From the NCBI GenBank assembly GCA_020226215.1, contig CM035231.1, positions 47,954,876-48,018,875 on the forward strand: 64,000 nucleotides of DNA. Reading direction: 5' to 3'. Source of the DNA: Sindora glabra (Eukaryota > Streptophyta > Magnoliopsida > Fabales > Fabaceae). Shown in pieces: positions 13,916 to 26,325 of the stretch. Both the position numbers and the translations under genes were made by a program. The notes beneath the pieces were generated by a model. The model was not told where the DNA came from. It did not search any database and saw nothing but the letters and a program-made list of their open reading frames with translations. The first letter of the stretch is position 1, and each line of letters opens with the position of its first letter.

Positions 13916-14540
13916 ATAAAACTTAATGCGAATAAGTTGGGTGACTTTAACAAAATTAATTTAAAAAATTTGATATGTTCAAACTGATACTAACCATTCA
14001 AAACACTAAAAATTGACTTCAACAGTTAAAATCATTTCCAATATTTATATTGATTAAAGTTGGGTCATTGAAATAAAAAATTAAAAAAATTCATTTGATT
14101 AAAAAAAATCATGTAAATCACTCTTAAATGGACCATGTACACTTTTGGGTGTTATTTGATTTTAAATAAGTATTAAATTGAGTTAAAATTTAAGAAAGTA
14201 AAAATTACATATAATGAATATAAGTTTTCTATTAAATTTTAAATGAAAAATAATTTAGATGAACAAAATGTTAATAACTAAAAGAAAAAAGATAAATTAT
14301 AATATTTCAAATCATAAGGGGCTTTGGGGGATAAGGAAGAAATCATATATTGATAAAATGTAATTTTTCCTCTTTTTTCACACGTATATATTAAATTTTC
14401 AATTTCAATTTCATTGTTGCGAGAGTGAAATTAAGGAAACTATGCACTGTCTTCGAAATTTTTGCAGAACGGACTAGTACTACCATTATGTGTGTGCGCG
14501 TCACTAATACAAGACGCAAATACCAATTGGTACTTCTTTT
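13916..14540. other. Spacer upstream of CAP-D3
   Basis: AT-rich spacer whose composition becomes gene-like from about 14400. I see no coding sequence here; the proximal promoter of the gene to the right must lie at the right end of this stretch. Confidence 0.5.
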
Positions 14541-14542
14541 AA

Positions 14543-14549
14543 GCGGGAA
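14543..14549 (+). promoter_or_regulatory. E2F-like site upstream of CAP-D3
   Basis: GCGGGAA lies about 95 bp before the start codon and reads TTCCCGC on the other strand. This is the core of E2F/DP sites found upstream of plant S-phase and mitotic genes, but the flanking T of the full WTTSSCSS consensus is a G. It is in the right place for a cell-cycle gene; regulation is inferred. Confidence 0.4.
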
Positions 14550-14563
14550 CCCGAAAAATTAAA

Positions 14564-14644
14564 ATGAGTGGCAAAAATATTTCAGGAAGGCTAGCGGCAA
14601 TTTCTTCTAGTCAACAGGCACCTCAGCTTCGAATGAGACATTGA
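14564..14644 (+). promoter_or_regulatory. Upstream ORF overlapping CAP-D3 start (TGATG)
   Basis: An ATG at 14564 opens a 26-codon frame that stops with TGA at 14642-14644. The last base of that stop is the A of the CAP-D3 ATG (14644-14646), giving TGATG. If the transcript starts upstream of 14564, ribosomes would have to reinitiate or bypass this frame, which would lower CAP-D3 translation. The transcription start cannot be placed from sequence, so the frame might lie outside the mRNA. Confidence 0.45.
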
Positions 14645-17600
14645 TGGAAGAAACCATATCCCGCATAGTCACAGGGCTCGAGGAGCTCCACCACTACGAC
14701 CCCCGCGTCGACCCACAACCACCACCACTTTCCGAACACACTCTCTCTGATCTCCAATTCCTCCTAGACGATGTTCTTAATTCCAACGCCCCAGAACCTC
14801 TGGACCGTCTCTATGAGGAGCTTTCATCCAAAAGCATCTCTCCGTCCATGCTCATCTCTCCCATTGCATCAACAATGGATTCTGGCTCCTCCCGTGTTTC
14901 TATTTTGGCTTCAAAATTGTACCTTTCTTTGCTTCTGGCGCCAAATGCCCCAGTTTTCACTCTGTTCACTCCAATGTCTTTTCTCTCTCTTCTGCGGTCT
15001 ATTCGCCGGGCACTTAAAAACCGCTCGGCAGGTCAAGTGAGTCCTGATGAGCAGAACCAGGCTTCCCAGAATGCAGGTAATCGGAAAAGGAAATGTGCAG
15101 GGCGAGGAAAGAGTTCGAGACGAAATGTGCGAACTTCACAAAATGATGATGATGGGGGTGAGGAAAGTGAGTTCGATTTGAGGGCTATGCTTCATGTGCT
15201 TGAGAAGTTAGCTCTTGTGATGGGTTTGATTCATTTGGATCGATTTCCTGATAGTTTGAAGTCTTTGGTTCAAACAATGGCTGAAATTCCAGTAATGGCT
15301 CCTTGAATTGTGTGGAAATCCAGGTCAGTATAACAAATTAGCTAATTTCTGTTCAAGGATTTTAAGGGATGTTTTAAGGCCAGAACATGGAGAACCTGCA
15401 AGTACTGCAGCTGAGGTGTTAAAGGCATTAACTTCGTTAATTCTAATGCCCAAATCACAGGCTAGGACATTTGCTTTAGTTTTTGTTACTAGTGAAATGA
15501 TCAGCATAGCTGCAGAGTCTGATGGTGTTAAGGAAGCAATGGTTAATTTTCCTAGGCATTTGGTGCAAAAGGCCCCAGAGAAGGCCGAACCTCGAGCTTT
15601 GGCGGTGGAGTCAATTATGGAAATTGTTCGTGCTCTGGCATTCCAAGATCAACTTGGATTTGTGAAATACGTAGTGAAGATGACTCGAGGAAAATCGAAC
15701 CTTAGGCTACTTGGAGTTGATCTTATTTTGAATCTGGTAATGTCCTTGGAAGATCCCTTGGGTGTGGATTCAGAGAATGAAGTGGAAGAAACATGGGGAA
15801 TTTGGTGCTTGGAGGCATTGATTGAGCGCTGCGCAGATGTGAATGCTGCAATTCGAGCTCGTGCTTTGTCAAATTTAGCACAGCTGGTGGGGTTCTTGTC
15901 AAATGATGTTAAGAGAGAGGTGGTTCTGAAAAAAGTTATGGGGTTTGGTACAGGGAGAGATAAAAATGTAGACGCTAGATTAAATAGTCTTTTAAGGAAA
16001 AGGTGTATGGATGATAAGTCAGCTGTCAGAAAGGCTGCCCTTCTTCTAGCTACCAAGTTAACTTCTCTTCTAGGTGGTGCAATTGATGAAGTTGTGCTCA
16101 AGACAATGGGCATGGCTTGTTCAGATCCACTTGTTAGCATGCGCAAGGCAGCAATAGTAGCCCTTTCAGAGGTAGTTTTACATCTTACAACCATCTAATG
16201 CCTCTTATAATCTGTAAAGAGCTTGTTTGACAATATGCTTTCTTCTGTTCATTGCCCTTTCATTTCAGAGCTTTTATTATTTTACTTTCATTTGTTAATT
16301 CTATTCCGCTTAGTGGATTACACTGAATGCTGAACTCCATGTTATTTTTCATTTTAACGTGATGGAAGCCATGCGTTGAATTTCTATTGTAAGTGGTTTT
16401 GCTAAGTAAATGCATTTGTTTAATTTATATGGGCTTCATCATCTTCCTGAGATGATTTGAGATTAGGTAGAATGGTTTTTAATTTCTTTTCTATATTATA
16501 TTCTGAGAATTTTACAAGTCCTCTGCAAAGCCTTGCGTGCTAAATATTTCCAAACTTTCAGTTCCTTATTAACCATTTGAAAAAGACTCTTTATTTTCTT
16601 ATACCCTTTTCTATAATGAGTAACACCATTTCCAATCTTATTTATACATTCATTATTTAGGCTTTCAGAAGATTCTCAGATGAAACAGTTATAACTGAGT
16701 GGTTACATTCAGTTCCGCAGTTGATAACTGATAATGAATCTAGCATTCAAGAGGAATGTGAAAACTTGTTTCTAGAACTGATCTTGGACCGGATATCCAG
16801 AGTTGCATCTGCTGATTCTTCATATAGTCAATCCAAATCTAAGGCAAATATGCAAGGAAAATCTGTAGGCAAAGAGATGGAGATGATTTTCTCTGAAGGA
16901 GTCCTTTATCTTCTAAAAGAGGTTTGTAATGGAGAGGTAACCCCTTGGGTGAAGAAAATATGCACAAACCTGGGCAAGAGGAAACAGCTGAAGCACAAGA
17001 TTGTTACTGCACTTCAGAATATAATCAGGACATCCGAGTCCATTTGGCTTAGTCATTCCATGCCCATAGATAAGTGGACAGCTCCCCCTGGTGCTTGGTT
17101 TCTTCTATCAGAGGTGTCAGCATACCTTTCAAAATCAGTGGACTGGGAGTTCCTTCATCATCATTGGCAGCTCCTTGATAAACACCAAACGAAAGGTGAC
17201 TGCAGGAGCTCATTTTTACAAGGAGATGCATCAGAAGGGGTAGAAAGCATGGAATGCAATTCTGTTGCTTGGGCCAATGATCGTGTTTTCCTCTTACAAA
17301 CAATCTCCAATGTTTCTGTGGATCTGCCTCCAGAACCGGCTGCTGATTTGGCTCATAACTTGCTCAAACGGATTGAAGAATTCAACATGCATTCAACAGA
17401 GGTAATTGCTACCACTGACCAGTTCCCTCATTGACCAATGATGACTTTTCCTCTATGTAAGCCAGAATGGATGCTTTAATATTTACCACGAGTATGGCCT
17501 GAACTTAATAACATGATATTAATTACTTCACATGCAATGATAAGTTTATTATGCACTTGTATGCAATGCTTCTTGGTCTTCGTTGTCAATGGTATTTGTA

Positions 17601-20600
17601 TGTTAAATTTGTTACGGAGAGCAGCAACGACAACCACAAACCACCAAGTATTATGCCCATAACATGTGGTCAATTGAGGACAGTATAAAAAATGTTTTCA
17701 TCCAAAATGCTAGTCAGTAAGCAAAATACAAGAAGGAAAGGAATTATATTTATGCTTGAATCAAGGATTGCTGAGATAAGCTTGATTTGGAAAAGTAGAG
17801 GTGCAATCAAAAGGGAATAAGACAATAACTGGAAATATTATAGACTTGCAAAAGTATCATACAATGAATTCCCTGTTTTTGTGTACAGGTTGATGCGCAT
17901 GTAAAAGCACTTCGAACATTGTGCAAGCGGAAGGCTTCAAATCTCACAGAGGCAGAAACACTTGTCTTGAAATGGGTACATCAGGTTCTATTCAAAGCTT
18001 CTGAAATATTAGAGAAGTTCATTTCAGAGGATAGTGATAAAATAAAAGAGAGTAATTTTTTCACGCCACCTAGAAGTGGAAGTAGAAAAGGAAGGAAATC
18101 GGTGGCAATGTTCAATTCGTTGACACAAGCAATTACAGCAGTTTATACAATTGGATCCTTGGTTATTGTCTGTCCCTCTGCTGATATGAGCACTATAGTT
18201 CCAATATTACATACTATCATCACTTCAGGGAGTTCTGATCCCAAATTAAGTCAGTTACCAGGCCCTAGAACCTCTTTAAAACAGACAGCTCCTTCTTTTT
18301 ATATTCAAGGGTGGCTGACCATGGGGAAGCTTTGCCTTGCTGATGGGAAGCTTGCCAAGAGATACATTCCTCTCTTTGTACAGGTTGGTTAAGTGCCTTG
18401 CCATCTTTTTTCATTTTTCAAGGTTATTTCAAGCATGGGAGGCCTTCCTTCCGAATCGGATGCTAAAGACGTAAATTGTCTTTGTCTGCATTATGTATTT
18501 TGTAGGAGCTTGAGAAGAGTGATTCTGCAGCTCTTCGCAACAACCTAGTAGTGATGATGGCAGATTTTTGTGTTCGGTATACTGCTTTAGTTGATTGGTA
18601 AGGCCTGTGAAAGATATCACGCTAAAGCCAGTTTAAATTTAAACTTCCACAGAGTGACAAGCAACTGAACAATGGAACTAAAATAATGTAGAAGCCACTT
18701 TTAGTTAGGAGTGCGACAGTGTTTTTAGCAGCCTGATTGATACAACATTTTACTCTTTGCAGAATAGATAAAAGGAAATAGGATGAAATAGATAATGTAT
18801 TTTGAGTTCTAACTTCTCTTTTATGGAAGTTACCAGTTACATATCAAAGATAACAAGGTGTCTCTGCGATCCTTGTGAACTTGTGAGAAGGCAGACTTTT
18901 ATATTGCTCTCCAGATTGTTGCAGGTATTTTTTCCTTTCCATGATTGTATGTTCCTGTATCAGAACTTGTTTCAGCTTTAGTCAATGGAATCAAAGCAAA
19001 AGTAGGAAAAAAATGGAGTGGGGGATGGGGGAGGATTGAATAGAGAGAAATAAAAAACAAAAAGGAAGATGAGTCGCTAAATTGAAATTCTCTTATCCAG
19101 AGGGACTATGTCAAGTGGAGAGGAGTGCTATTCCTTCGATTCCTTTTGTCGCTTGTTGATGAATCAGAAAAGATAAGGCAGCTGGCCGATTTTCTTTTTG
19201 GAAACATATTGAAAGGTTAGAAAGCTTACGGTGATCATCATACTTGCATTTGAATTAATTGCATACTATATCAGTTGCTAGATTTTGACATGGTGTTTGT
19301 GTCAGCAGTCAAGGCTCCTCTTTTAGCATATAACAGTTTCGTGGAGGCCATTTTTGTTCTGAATGATTGTCATACCTATAATGCGCATACTGAGTCTCAA
19401 GGTTCACGTGCAGAGAGCCGACTTTTTTCTATCAGGTAATTTGTTCCCATATTGGCCACCGATAAGAATCTTACCTAGTTTAGATATAGTAATTGGTACT
19501 TAATTTATACAAACTCTTTCAGGGGAACTGATGAAAACTCAAGGTCTAAAAGAATGCATATCTATATTTCTTTACTGAAACAAATGGCTCCAGAGCATCT
19601 TCTAGCAACCTTTGCCAAGTTATGTGCAGAGATTCTTGCTGCAGCTTCTGATGGAATGCTCAATATCGAAGATGCAACTGGACAGTCTGTTTTGCAGGTA
19701 TGAAACTTCACTAGGATCCTTCACCTAATCATCCTGCTTGTGTTCTTGACTGCGATTCTGTCAATGTTTAATTGTCACTCAGCGTATAAATGATAGAATC
19801 TGAAGGCCATTAAATAAGTGGAATAATGTAAACCAGATCTTCAGACATTTGCAATTGAGTGGCAGTTTGTGAGACAAATAAGTATACCCATTTTTATGTT
19901 CAGAATTGTAAACTTGTAATATCAATTGTGGGAGCAGGACACTTTTCATATTCTAGCCTGCAAGGAGATTCGCATCTCATCGCTACGTGCATCATCATCT
20001 GAATCAGGAGAAGTGGAGGAAGAAGGCGGAGAAGGTGGAGGAGGTTCTGCTGCTCGAGGAAAAGCCATAACTCAGGCAGTCAAGAAAGGCCTTATACAAA
20101 ACACGGTCCCTATCTTTATAGAGTTAAAACGCCTATTAGAAAGCAAGAACAGCCCTCTAATAGGATCTCTCATGGAGTGCCTCCGGATTCTTCTTAAGGA
20201 CTACAAGAACGAGATTGATGAGATACTGGTAGCTGATAAGCAGCTGCAGAAGGAGCTTATTTATGACATGCAAAAATATGAAGCAGCAAAAGCCAAAGCA
20301 ACGGTTGCTGAGGCTGTTGCTACACACAGAACTCATATATCACCTGATGTATCTAAGGTTGTGAGCAAGACACAGGGGCAAAGTAAGTACACTAATAAGT
20401 TGCAGAGTGGCAGCTCAAAGGTTGCTTCGGCCATGGCAGATGCCGCAGCAGCAGCAACTGTTCGTTCTGTTCTTAGGGAAGTTAACAATGGGGCGGGGAC
20501 GCCTCCATTTAGTTCTTTGAATGTTCCAAAAGTAAAGTCTTGTAGAGATGTTGGCAATTCTAGAGATGACCAACGCAAGGAGGTTTTGCAATCCTTGAGG

Positions 20601-20636
20601 AAGAGACAAACTTTTGATTCTGACGATGAAAATTAG
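14644..20636 (+). CDS. CAP-D3: Condensin II complex subunit D3 (CAP-D3), nine exons, one frame break
   Basis: This is the HEAT-repeat subunit of condensin II, which works with SMC2/SMC4 and CAP-H2/G2 in chromosome compaction and chromatin organisation in the nucleus. Exons: 14644-16171, 16661-17401, 17889-18383, 18506-18597, 18837-18924, 19101-19215, 19309-19435, 19523-19697, 19938-20636. All introns are GT..AG and all phases match. Together they encode about 1352 residues, close to the plant family length. Residues about 147-160 are a basic, NLS-like patch. HEAT-type helices run through exons 1-3. A Cnd1-type condensin domain covers exons 4-8 (about 922-1110), including LRNNLVVMMADFCVRYTAL and VRRQTFILLSRLLQRDYVKW. 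The C-terminus has an acidic/Gly run, a helical segment (ESKNSPLIGSLMECLRILLK) and a disordered tail ending in DSDDEN. One extra C at 15301/15302 shifts the frame after about residue 218. Without it the reading continues with the expected family sequence, so either the allele is broken or the base is an assembly error. The family assignment is firm. Confidence 0.93.
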
Positions 20637-20936
20637 TGTATTATTGTTGTTCCTTCAGGTCGTGTCAATGTAGCTTGACACAAAAAACCAGAAAAAAACT
20701 GTATTATTTTAGTAATATAACCTTTTCTTTTTTTGGCAGCTGAAGTGAATAATGTAATCAACTAATGTCATAAACAAAAAGAATAATTTTTTGGACACTT
20801 ATTCTTTGTCTTACTCTGCTGCAATTCTCCTCTACATTTTCTAACCTAACAACTAACTATATAAACTTATCAGCACATAGCGTGAAGTTTCACTTTTTGA
20901 GTACTTGATATGGTATTTTAGGATTTCAAACTTGAA
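20637..20936 (+). other. CAP-D3 3' flank and probable 3' UTR
   Basis: The T-rich and AT-rich sequence after the stop is presumably the 3' UTR and polyadenylation region. No canonical AATAAA stands out. A 48-bp segment at about 20887-20935 (TTTTTGAGTACTTGATATGG) is repeated in tandem at about 20937-20987, where it forms the edge of the next MITE. Confidence 0.5.
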
Positions 20937-20939
20937 ATT

Positions 20940-21143
20940 TCATTTTTTGAGTATTTGATATGGTATCTTAGGGTTTCAAAATTTGAAATGATATAAGAAG
21001 TTTAAAAATTAATTTAAAATTATTAAATAATAATTATTTATTTTTTAATGAATATAATTAAATAATTTTAATTTAATAATTTTTGAGATTGTTATATTAT
21101 TTTAAAATTTGAAGCCTTAGAAATATTATAAAATTTATTCATT
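20940..21143. mobile_element. Fold-back MITE, same family as 24549-24710
   Basis: The left part (GATATGGTATCTTAGGG, then TTTCAAAATTTGAAATG) is mirrored by the right part (ATTTTAAAATTTGAAGCC, then TTAGAAATATTATAAAATT), so the whole can fold back on an AT-rich centre. The terminal sequences resemble those of the MITE at 24549-24710. No clear target duplication remains. Confidence 0.5.
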
Positions 21144-23344
21144 ATTTGAATTTAAATGTGCAATGAAGCTATGAAAGTAACAATTTATTAATTTTTTTGC
21201 GTTGTGTCATATGATGTTATCTCTGAGGCTTTTCTTCTTCATTTTTAAGTTCAAACCCAACAACTTGCGAATGGATACATATGTCAAGTGGTTTGACATT
21301 TCTTTTATCATTAAAAGAATGATGATTCCCTTATTAACTGTTATTTTTACTTGTTTTTAATAATTTCTTTTATTTGAATCCTTTCATCTTCTTAAACTAT
21401 CAGATTATGTTGCTTAGTGAAAATAAAAAATATTCCTTTATTGTCATTACCGCCTTTGCTTGTCTCCAAAAAGAGAATGCAAATAATTGTGTGACCTCAA
21501 TTTCTAATCGATAACTCATAAGAAAGAAAAAAAAGAAAAGAAAAAGAAAAAGAAAAAGGGAATGTTCTAATTGATTATTTGCATTTTTCCCCCCTTGTAA
21601 GTATAGATTGAATTCCTACATTTGATACTAAAAACCAAACAATATATCTCTCGCTTAATGCTCCATAGTTTTTGTTTTTAATAATTTTATTTTTAATAAG
21701 CAGAATGTGATGATCCCTAGTAATCTTGGCAAGGGGTGTAAGATTTACAAAATACAATGGTGAAGTATGATCTGTATGTCCAAGAGAGGAACAGAAAAGC
21801 ATCCACCAATCAATTTTGTTGGGCCGCAGCTGCACAGATAAGTTTAACGCCACCACCCGCTTGAAAAAATCCAAATAATTTATGACATTTATGTTTAAGA
21901 GTTTTCTTCATTTACATCAAGATTGTCAATTTTTTTTTAACATCAAGGTTGTCTTGATTCATATTTTATTTATTAACTTTGTCCGTGCTTGGACGTTTAA
22001 ATAGAGTAGTCTTCTCCTACACGTCATCCTAGTGAATGCGTGGAGCGTTACTATTTCTTCAACTTCGGACTAATCTAGAATCAATGATAATAACTCTTGT
22101 CGAGAGACCAACATCCATTGGTATTTGCAATTGCAGATTATGAGTTAGGGTTTAACGGCGAAATTTTATTAAAAACTATGAATATGGAAAAATGAGTTTT
22201 GAATTTTTTTTATATTTATTTGATTGAATTTTATAAATTTATTCTATTATTCTATATTTAATGATAATATTTTATTTTCATTTAAAATTTAATTTTGAAT
22301 CTTATTTTTTAGGTATATAATATTATTCAACTTATTTCGGTACCTACAATATATATATATATATATATATATAAAGACTATGAACATTTAAACAAAATTA
22401 TAAAACCCTGAATTTATAAAATTTGTAACACGCAAATTTTTCATACTTTTTAAAGGCTACAATTATGCCATATTTATTAAGTAAGAAGGTGTGAGTTGGA
22501 GAAAAAATAAAAGAATTGTGAAACTTTTACAAGGGCAGTATGGTAAAATAGTTTTTATCATCCTATAAAGGGAAAAAAATAAAAAGAAAACTTTATATTA
22601 ATTTTTTTATGAGGATATCATAGGAAGTAAATTTCCTTGTAAACTTTTTAAAGTACTCAAATTTATTTAGTTAATATTAAAGAAGTAACACTTCATATAA
22701 ATTAAATTTTTATATTTTATTTGGTTCAATTTAAATTTTTTAAGGAGTTTAACAATATCATCATCACAACTTATAACACCAAAAGCATATAAATATTAAT
22801 GAATTTCAATTATTTTTAGTTTTTATCTTTCAAATGATGTGTCTTGTATCTTTTGTATAATAATTTTTTAAACATGTAAGTTTTTATTTTCACAAAAAAT
22901 GAAAATTAACACAATGAATTATATATAAAACATTAAAATGACTCATTTCCTATACTTTTCTTTTGAAATTCATGGTAATAATGTAATATATATAATTATA
23001 AAAATACTATGTAAAATATCTTAAATATTATAAAATACTTGACTCTTCATTGAGATAAATCTTAATGGATAAATAAACGGGTAAGGTTGTTATTAGTTAT
23101 TATTAATAAGGGCATTTTTATATTTAATTTTATAAAAGAGATAGGAAGTCCAATTTACAAAGGGAAAGTGGGTAAATTACTTCATTTTTTTGTGGAAAGT
23201 AGAATTTCGTAAGAAGTTTTATTTCTCACATTTTAACACTTAATAACTAATTAAACAACCCATCAAATCTCTATTTTTTATATAACTTTTTGTCAACTAA
23301 ACTACTCTTAAAAGTACAATTTATTAGCACCTTTTGATTATGAA
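21144..23344. other. AT-rich intergenic DNA with a TA microsatellite
   Basis: No gene. An AT dinucleotide run is at about 22349-22373. The 99-codon minus-strand frame at 21575-21874 has no recognisable family. The rest is AT-rich spacer. Confidence 0.5.
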
Positions 23345-23757
23345 TTTGTTTGATATAACAATAAAAATATAATTAATTATTGATTGATTGTAATATATAA
23401 TAATCATGATTTTTCTCTCACTTATAGCATGACTTTTAATGATAACTGCTTTTTTTGAGGAATAATTGGTTAAAAATTTTAATAAGAGAAAAATTATGAT
23501 TAAAAAAATTAGTCACAGAGAAAAATTAAGATAAAAAATAAGTTATATTTTATGATTTTTTTAATTATAATTTTTTTCTCACTAAAAATCCTTACACTTA
23601 ATCATAATTTTTCCATCACTAAAAGTTCTCACACTAATTATCATTTAAGAAAAGCAATTATTATTAAAAGTCATATCAATGAGAGAAAAATCACAATTAT
23701 TATACACTATAATCAATCAATAGTTAATTATATTTTTATTGTAGTACCAAACAAGTC
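23345..23757. mobile_element. Fold-back MITE of about 410 bp
   Basis: The left arm from 23345 (TTTGTTTGATATAACAATAA, on through ATTGATTGATTGTAATATAT to GATTTTTCTCTCAC) is found reverse-complemented at the right, ending ATTGTAGTACCAAACAAG. The match runs well over 100 bp into each arm. The terminus TTTGTTTGGTA-like is typical of non-autonomous elements. No target duplication was found, so the superfamily is open. Confidence 0.65.
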
Positions 23758-24124
23758 CTATACATATGTATGTAGGATAGGATATGTGAAATTAGCAACT
23801 TTCATTTTTTTATTTGATAAAAAATTATGATATTAATTTAATAATAATAAAATAATACAAATATTAAAATAATAATAATGAAGAATATTAATTTAAAATA
23901 TTTAAACTAATTTTTATTATTTTTTTATCTTCATAATAAATGCATTCATTAAATTATAAAATTAATGGTGATGAGAAATTAATTATAATACTTTTTATTA
24001 TTTTATTATTAAATTAATAATATACTTTTTTGATTCAAATAAAAAAATGGAGGTTGTTCAAGGTTACCAATCCCCATATATCTAATTTTATTTTAATAAA
24101 TGAATATATAAAATTTTCATTGTG

Positions 24125-24126
<2 letters not shown>

Positions 24127-24183
<57 letters not shown>
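24127..24183. repeat. TA dinucleotide microsatellite
   Basis: Uninterrupted TA run of about 28 units. The isoleucine/tyrosine-alternating frame over it is an artefact. Confidence 0.95.
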
Positions 24184-24186
<3 letters not shown>

Positions 24187-24548
24187 AGACACCATAATGT
24201 ATAGTATAACATGTATATAAAGGATACGCGTGGAATTTTGGGATTTGATTATGATGGGTTTCGTCTGTTTGCCGAAAAGCATTTTTTATAAAACAATATT
24301 ATATATTTATATATTAATAAATTAATGATATATTATTTATATTAATAGTTAAAAATAATATTTAAAATAAGTTAACAAAAATAATCTTTAATTAAAATAC
24401 TTTTATTTTATATTTTATAAAAATATTTTACATCCAAAGAGCCTCCATATATATATATTCCCATAAGCAAGACTTTCACCCTAAGATATTTTTCTGGATA
24501 AGGACATCCAGAATACATCATAAGATTTCATTCTTATATTAAATGAAT

Positions 24549-24710
24549 GGGAAATTTTATAGTATTTCAGAGGTTTCAAAATTCGGGATGACGTGGTATA
24601 TTTTAAATTATTGAATAAAATTATTAAAATTCTTAATAATTTTATTCAAAAATTTATATCATGTCACGTCATCCTAAATTTAAAATCTCTGGGATACCGT
24701 ATGAATGTCC
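24549..24710. mobile_element. Mutator-type MITE with perfect 9-bp target duplication
   Basis: This is a near-perfect palindrome of 162 bp. The left end GGGAAATTTTATAGTATTTC pairs with the right end whose reverse complement is GGACATTCATACGGTATCCC, and both arms continue through GGATGACGTG and ATTGAATAAAATTATTAA to a 5-base centre. It is flanked by TAAATGAAT at 24540-24548 and 24711-24719. The 9-bp duplication points to the Mutator superfamily. It has no coding capacity. Confidence 0.85.
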
Positions 24711-25076
24711 TAAATGAATTGGTTACCAATTAATCAAAGAAAGCATGGAAGTGGGTCCACTTAGTCTGAACATAGCATTGTGAACTTCTCTTCAGAAAAA
24801 AAGTTGGGGGCATCAGTCAGCAATATCTGAGCTCAAGAAGTTCTAATTTGGCTGCCCTCCTATCTTAAAAGAGCATTTCATAAGTAATTATTTAATTTTA
24901 GTTAAAGATGTGGGATGAGGAATAATCTCATAACAAAAAAAATTTCCGGTGATTATGCCAAGTGAGAATTAAAATCCTCTCCAATTGCATCAGATGAAAT
25001 AAACTAATTAACGAATGAAGTTTGACATTAACTTATTGCTGTCGGCAAGTCGGTTCGTCCATTGAATGAAAACTAG

Positions 25077-26277
25077 CGAGTGCAAAAATTGTACGGAAAG
25101 AAAAGAATCAAAATAAAAAACAAATATTTCTACTCGTCATGCCTGTGGAAAAATTGTACGGAAAGAAAAGAATCAAAATCAAAAACAAATATTTCTACTC
25201 GTCATGCCTGTAAAAACTTTGGATTGAGGTAAAATTTGAAGTATCCGGAAAGCTTATGGATCGACTGAGTAGCAAAAGAAAGCAGTCTGTATAATTAAAA
25301 ATAAAATTTTAATTCTATTTTGGTAGAAAATATTTTTATAAAATATTATAAAATTTTAAAATAAAAAATATTTTATTTATTTAATGTTAAATATAAAATT
25401 TTTGAAGGAAATAATTTTTTATTCTAAAAATAATTTATTTTTCTCATTACTTTACTTCTAAGTATCATTTTTTTGATTAGTTAATGTAAATAACATATTA
25501 ATTCTTTATTACTATATATATATAAATGATATTTTTCTATGTAAAATACTTTTTGATGAAACAAACAAATTTTTTTTAAATGAGTTTCTTTTAAAATGTT
25601 GTTTGACTTTAAATAAAAAAAAGAATTTTATTTTATTTATAATTTTTATTTTAATTATATTTGTGTCCTTATGAAATTTATTGATTTTTAGTAAGGATTC
25701 ATTAGAATTTATTTTATTTAACCTAACATACATGTTATATAAAAAATTTACTCTTTTTTTAATATTATATTTATCATGATATTATCAAAATTTATATTTT
25801 CATTAAATTCTATATAAATTTTAATACATCCTAAAAATAGAATTTATTTATAAATAAATCAAAATAATTCCTATTACAATAAAATAAAATTAACTTTAGA
25901 AATTTTTGATACCAAGTCAGGGTTATTGATTTCAGCTTTCTTGACCTTCAATGAAGCCAACTTTGGACAACGAAATCAGAGTTGAGAAGCGAAAGCACAT
26001 AAAGGAAGAGGAAGGAGCGAGAAGATGGCTTAGAGAGGCTTCGGGTCTCACCATGGTTTTAGTGGACGCAGCAAAATCCGAAGTAATCCTATATGAGAGA
26101 AAACCAGAAACTTAGCAAGTGGAAATATTGTATAGGAAGGGAAGAATGAAAATTAGGAACAAAAAATTTTCTATTCGCTATGCATGCAGAAACTTTGGAT
26201 TAGGAGGAAGAAAAATGTGACGTGTTCTTGAAGGTTACATATTGATTGAGTACTAGAAGAAGGGAATTCTGCTCGGT
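25077..26277. repeat. Diverged tandem duplication, units X and Y
   Basis: Four blocks occur in the order X-Y-X'-Y'. X is 25060-25290, Y is 25920-26108, X' is 26109-26277, and Y' starts at 26278 and resumes after the copia element at 34431-34560. X and X' share a GTACGGAAAG-like stretch, AACAAATATTTCTACTCGTC, AACTTTGGATT and GATTGAGTA. Y and Y' share TGATTTCAGCTT, GAGAAGATGGCT and TCTCACCATGGTTTTAG. X also contains its own 65-bp tandem duplication (about 25083-25147 and 25149-25213). An AT-rich insertion of about 620 bp separates X from Y. Origin unknown; a worn gene fragment is possible. Confidence 0.65.
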
Positions 26278-26325
26278 GATTTCAGCTTGCTTGAGCTCCT
26301 CAGCAACCAACCTGTAAAAGAAAAT

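Noticed and set aside
15649..16194. 181-codon minus-strand frame
   Set aside because: Antisense shadow of CAP-D3 exon 1; no family resemblance and no start context.
24088..24282. 64-codon minus-strand frame with long Tyr-Ile alternation
   Set aside because: It is the translation of the TA microsatellite.
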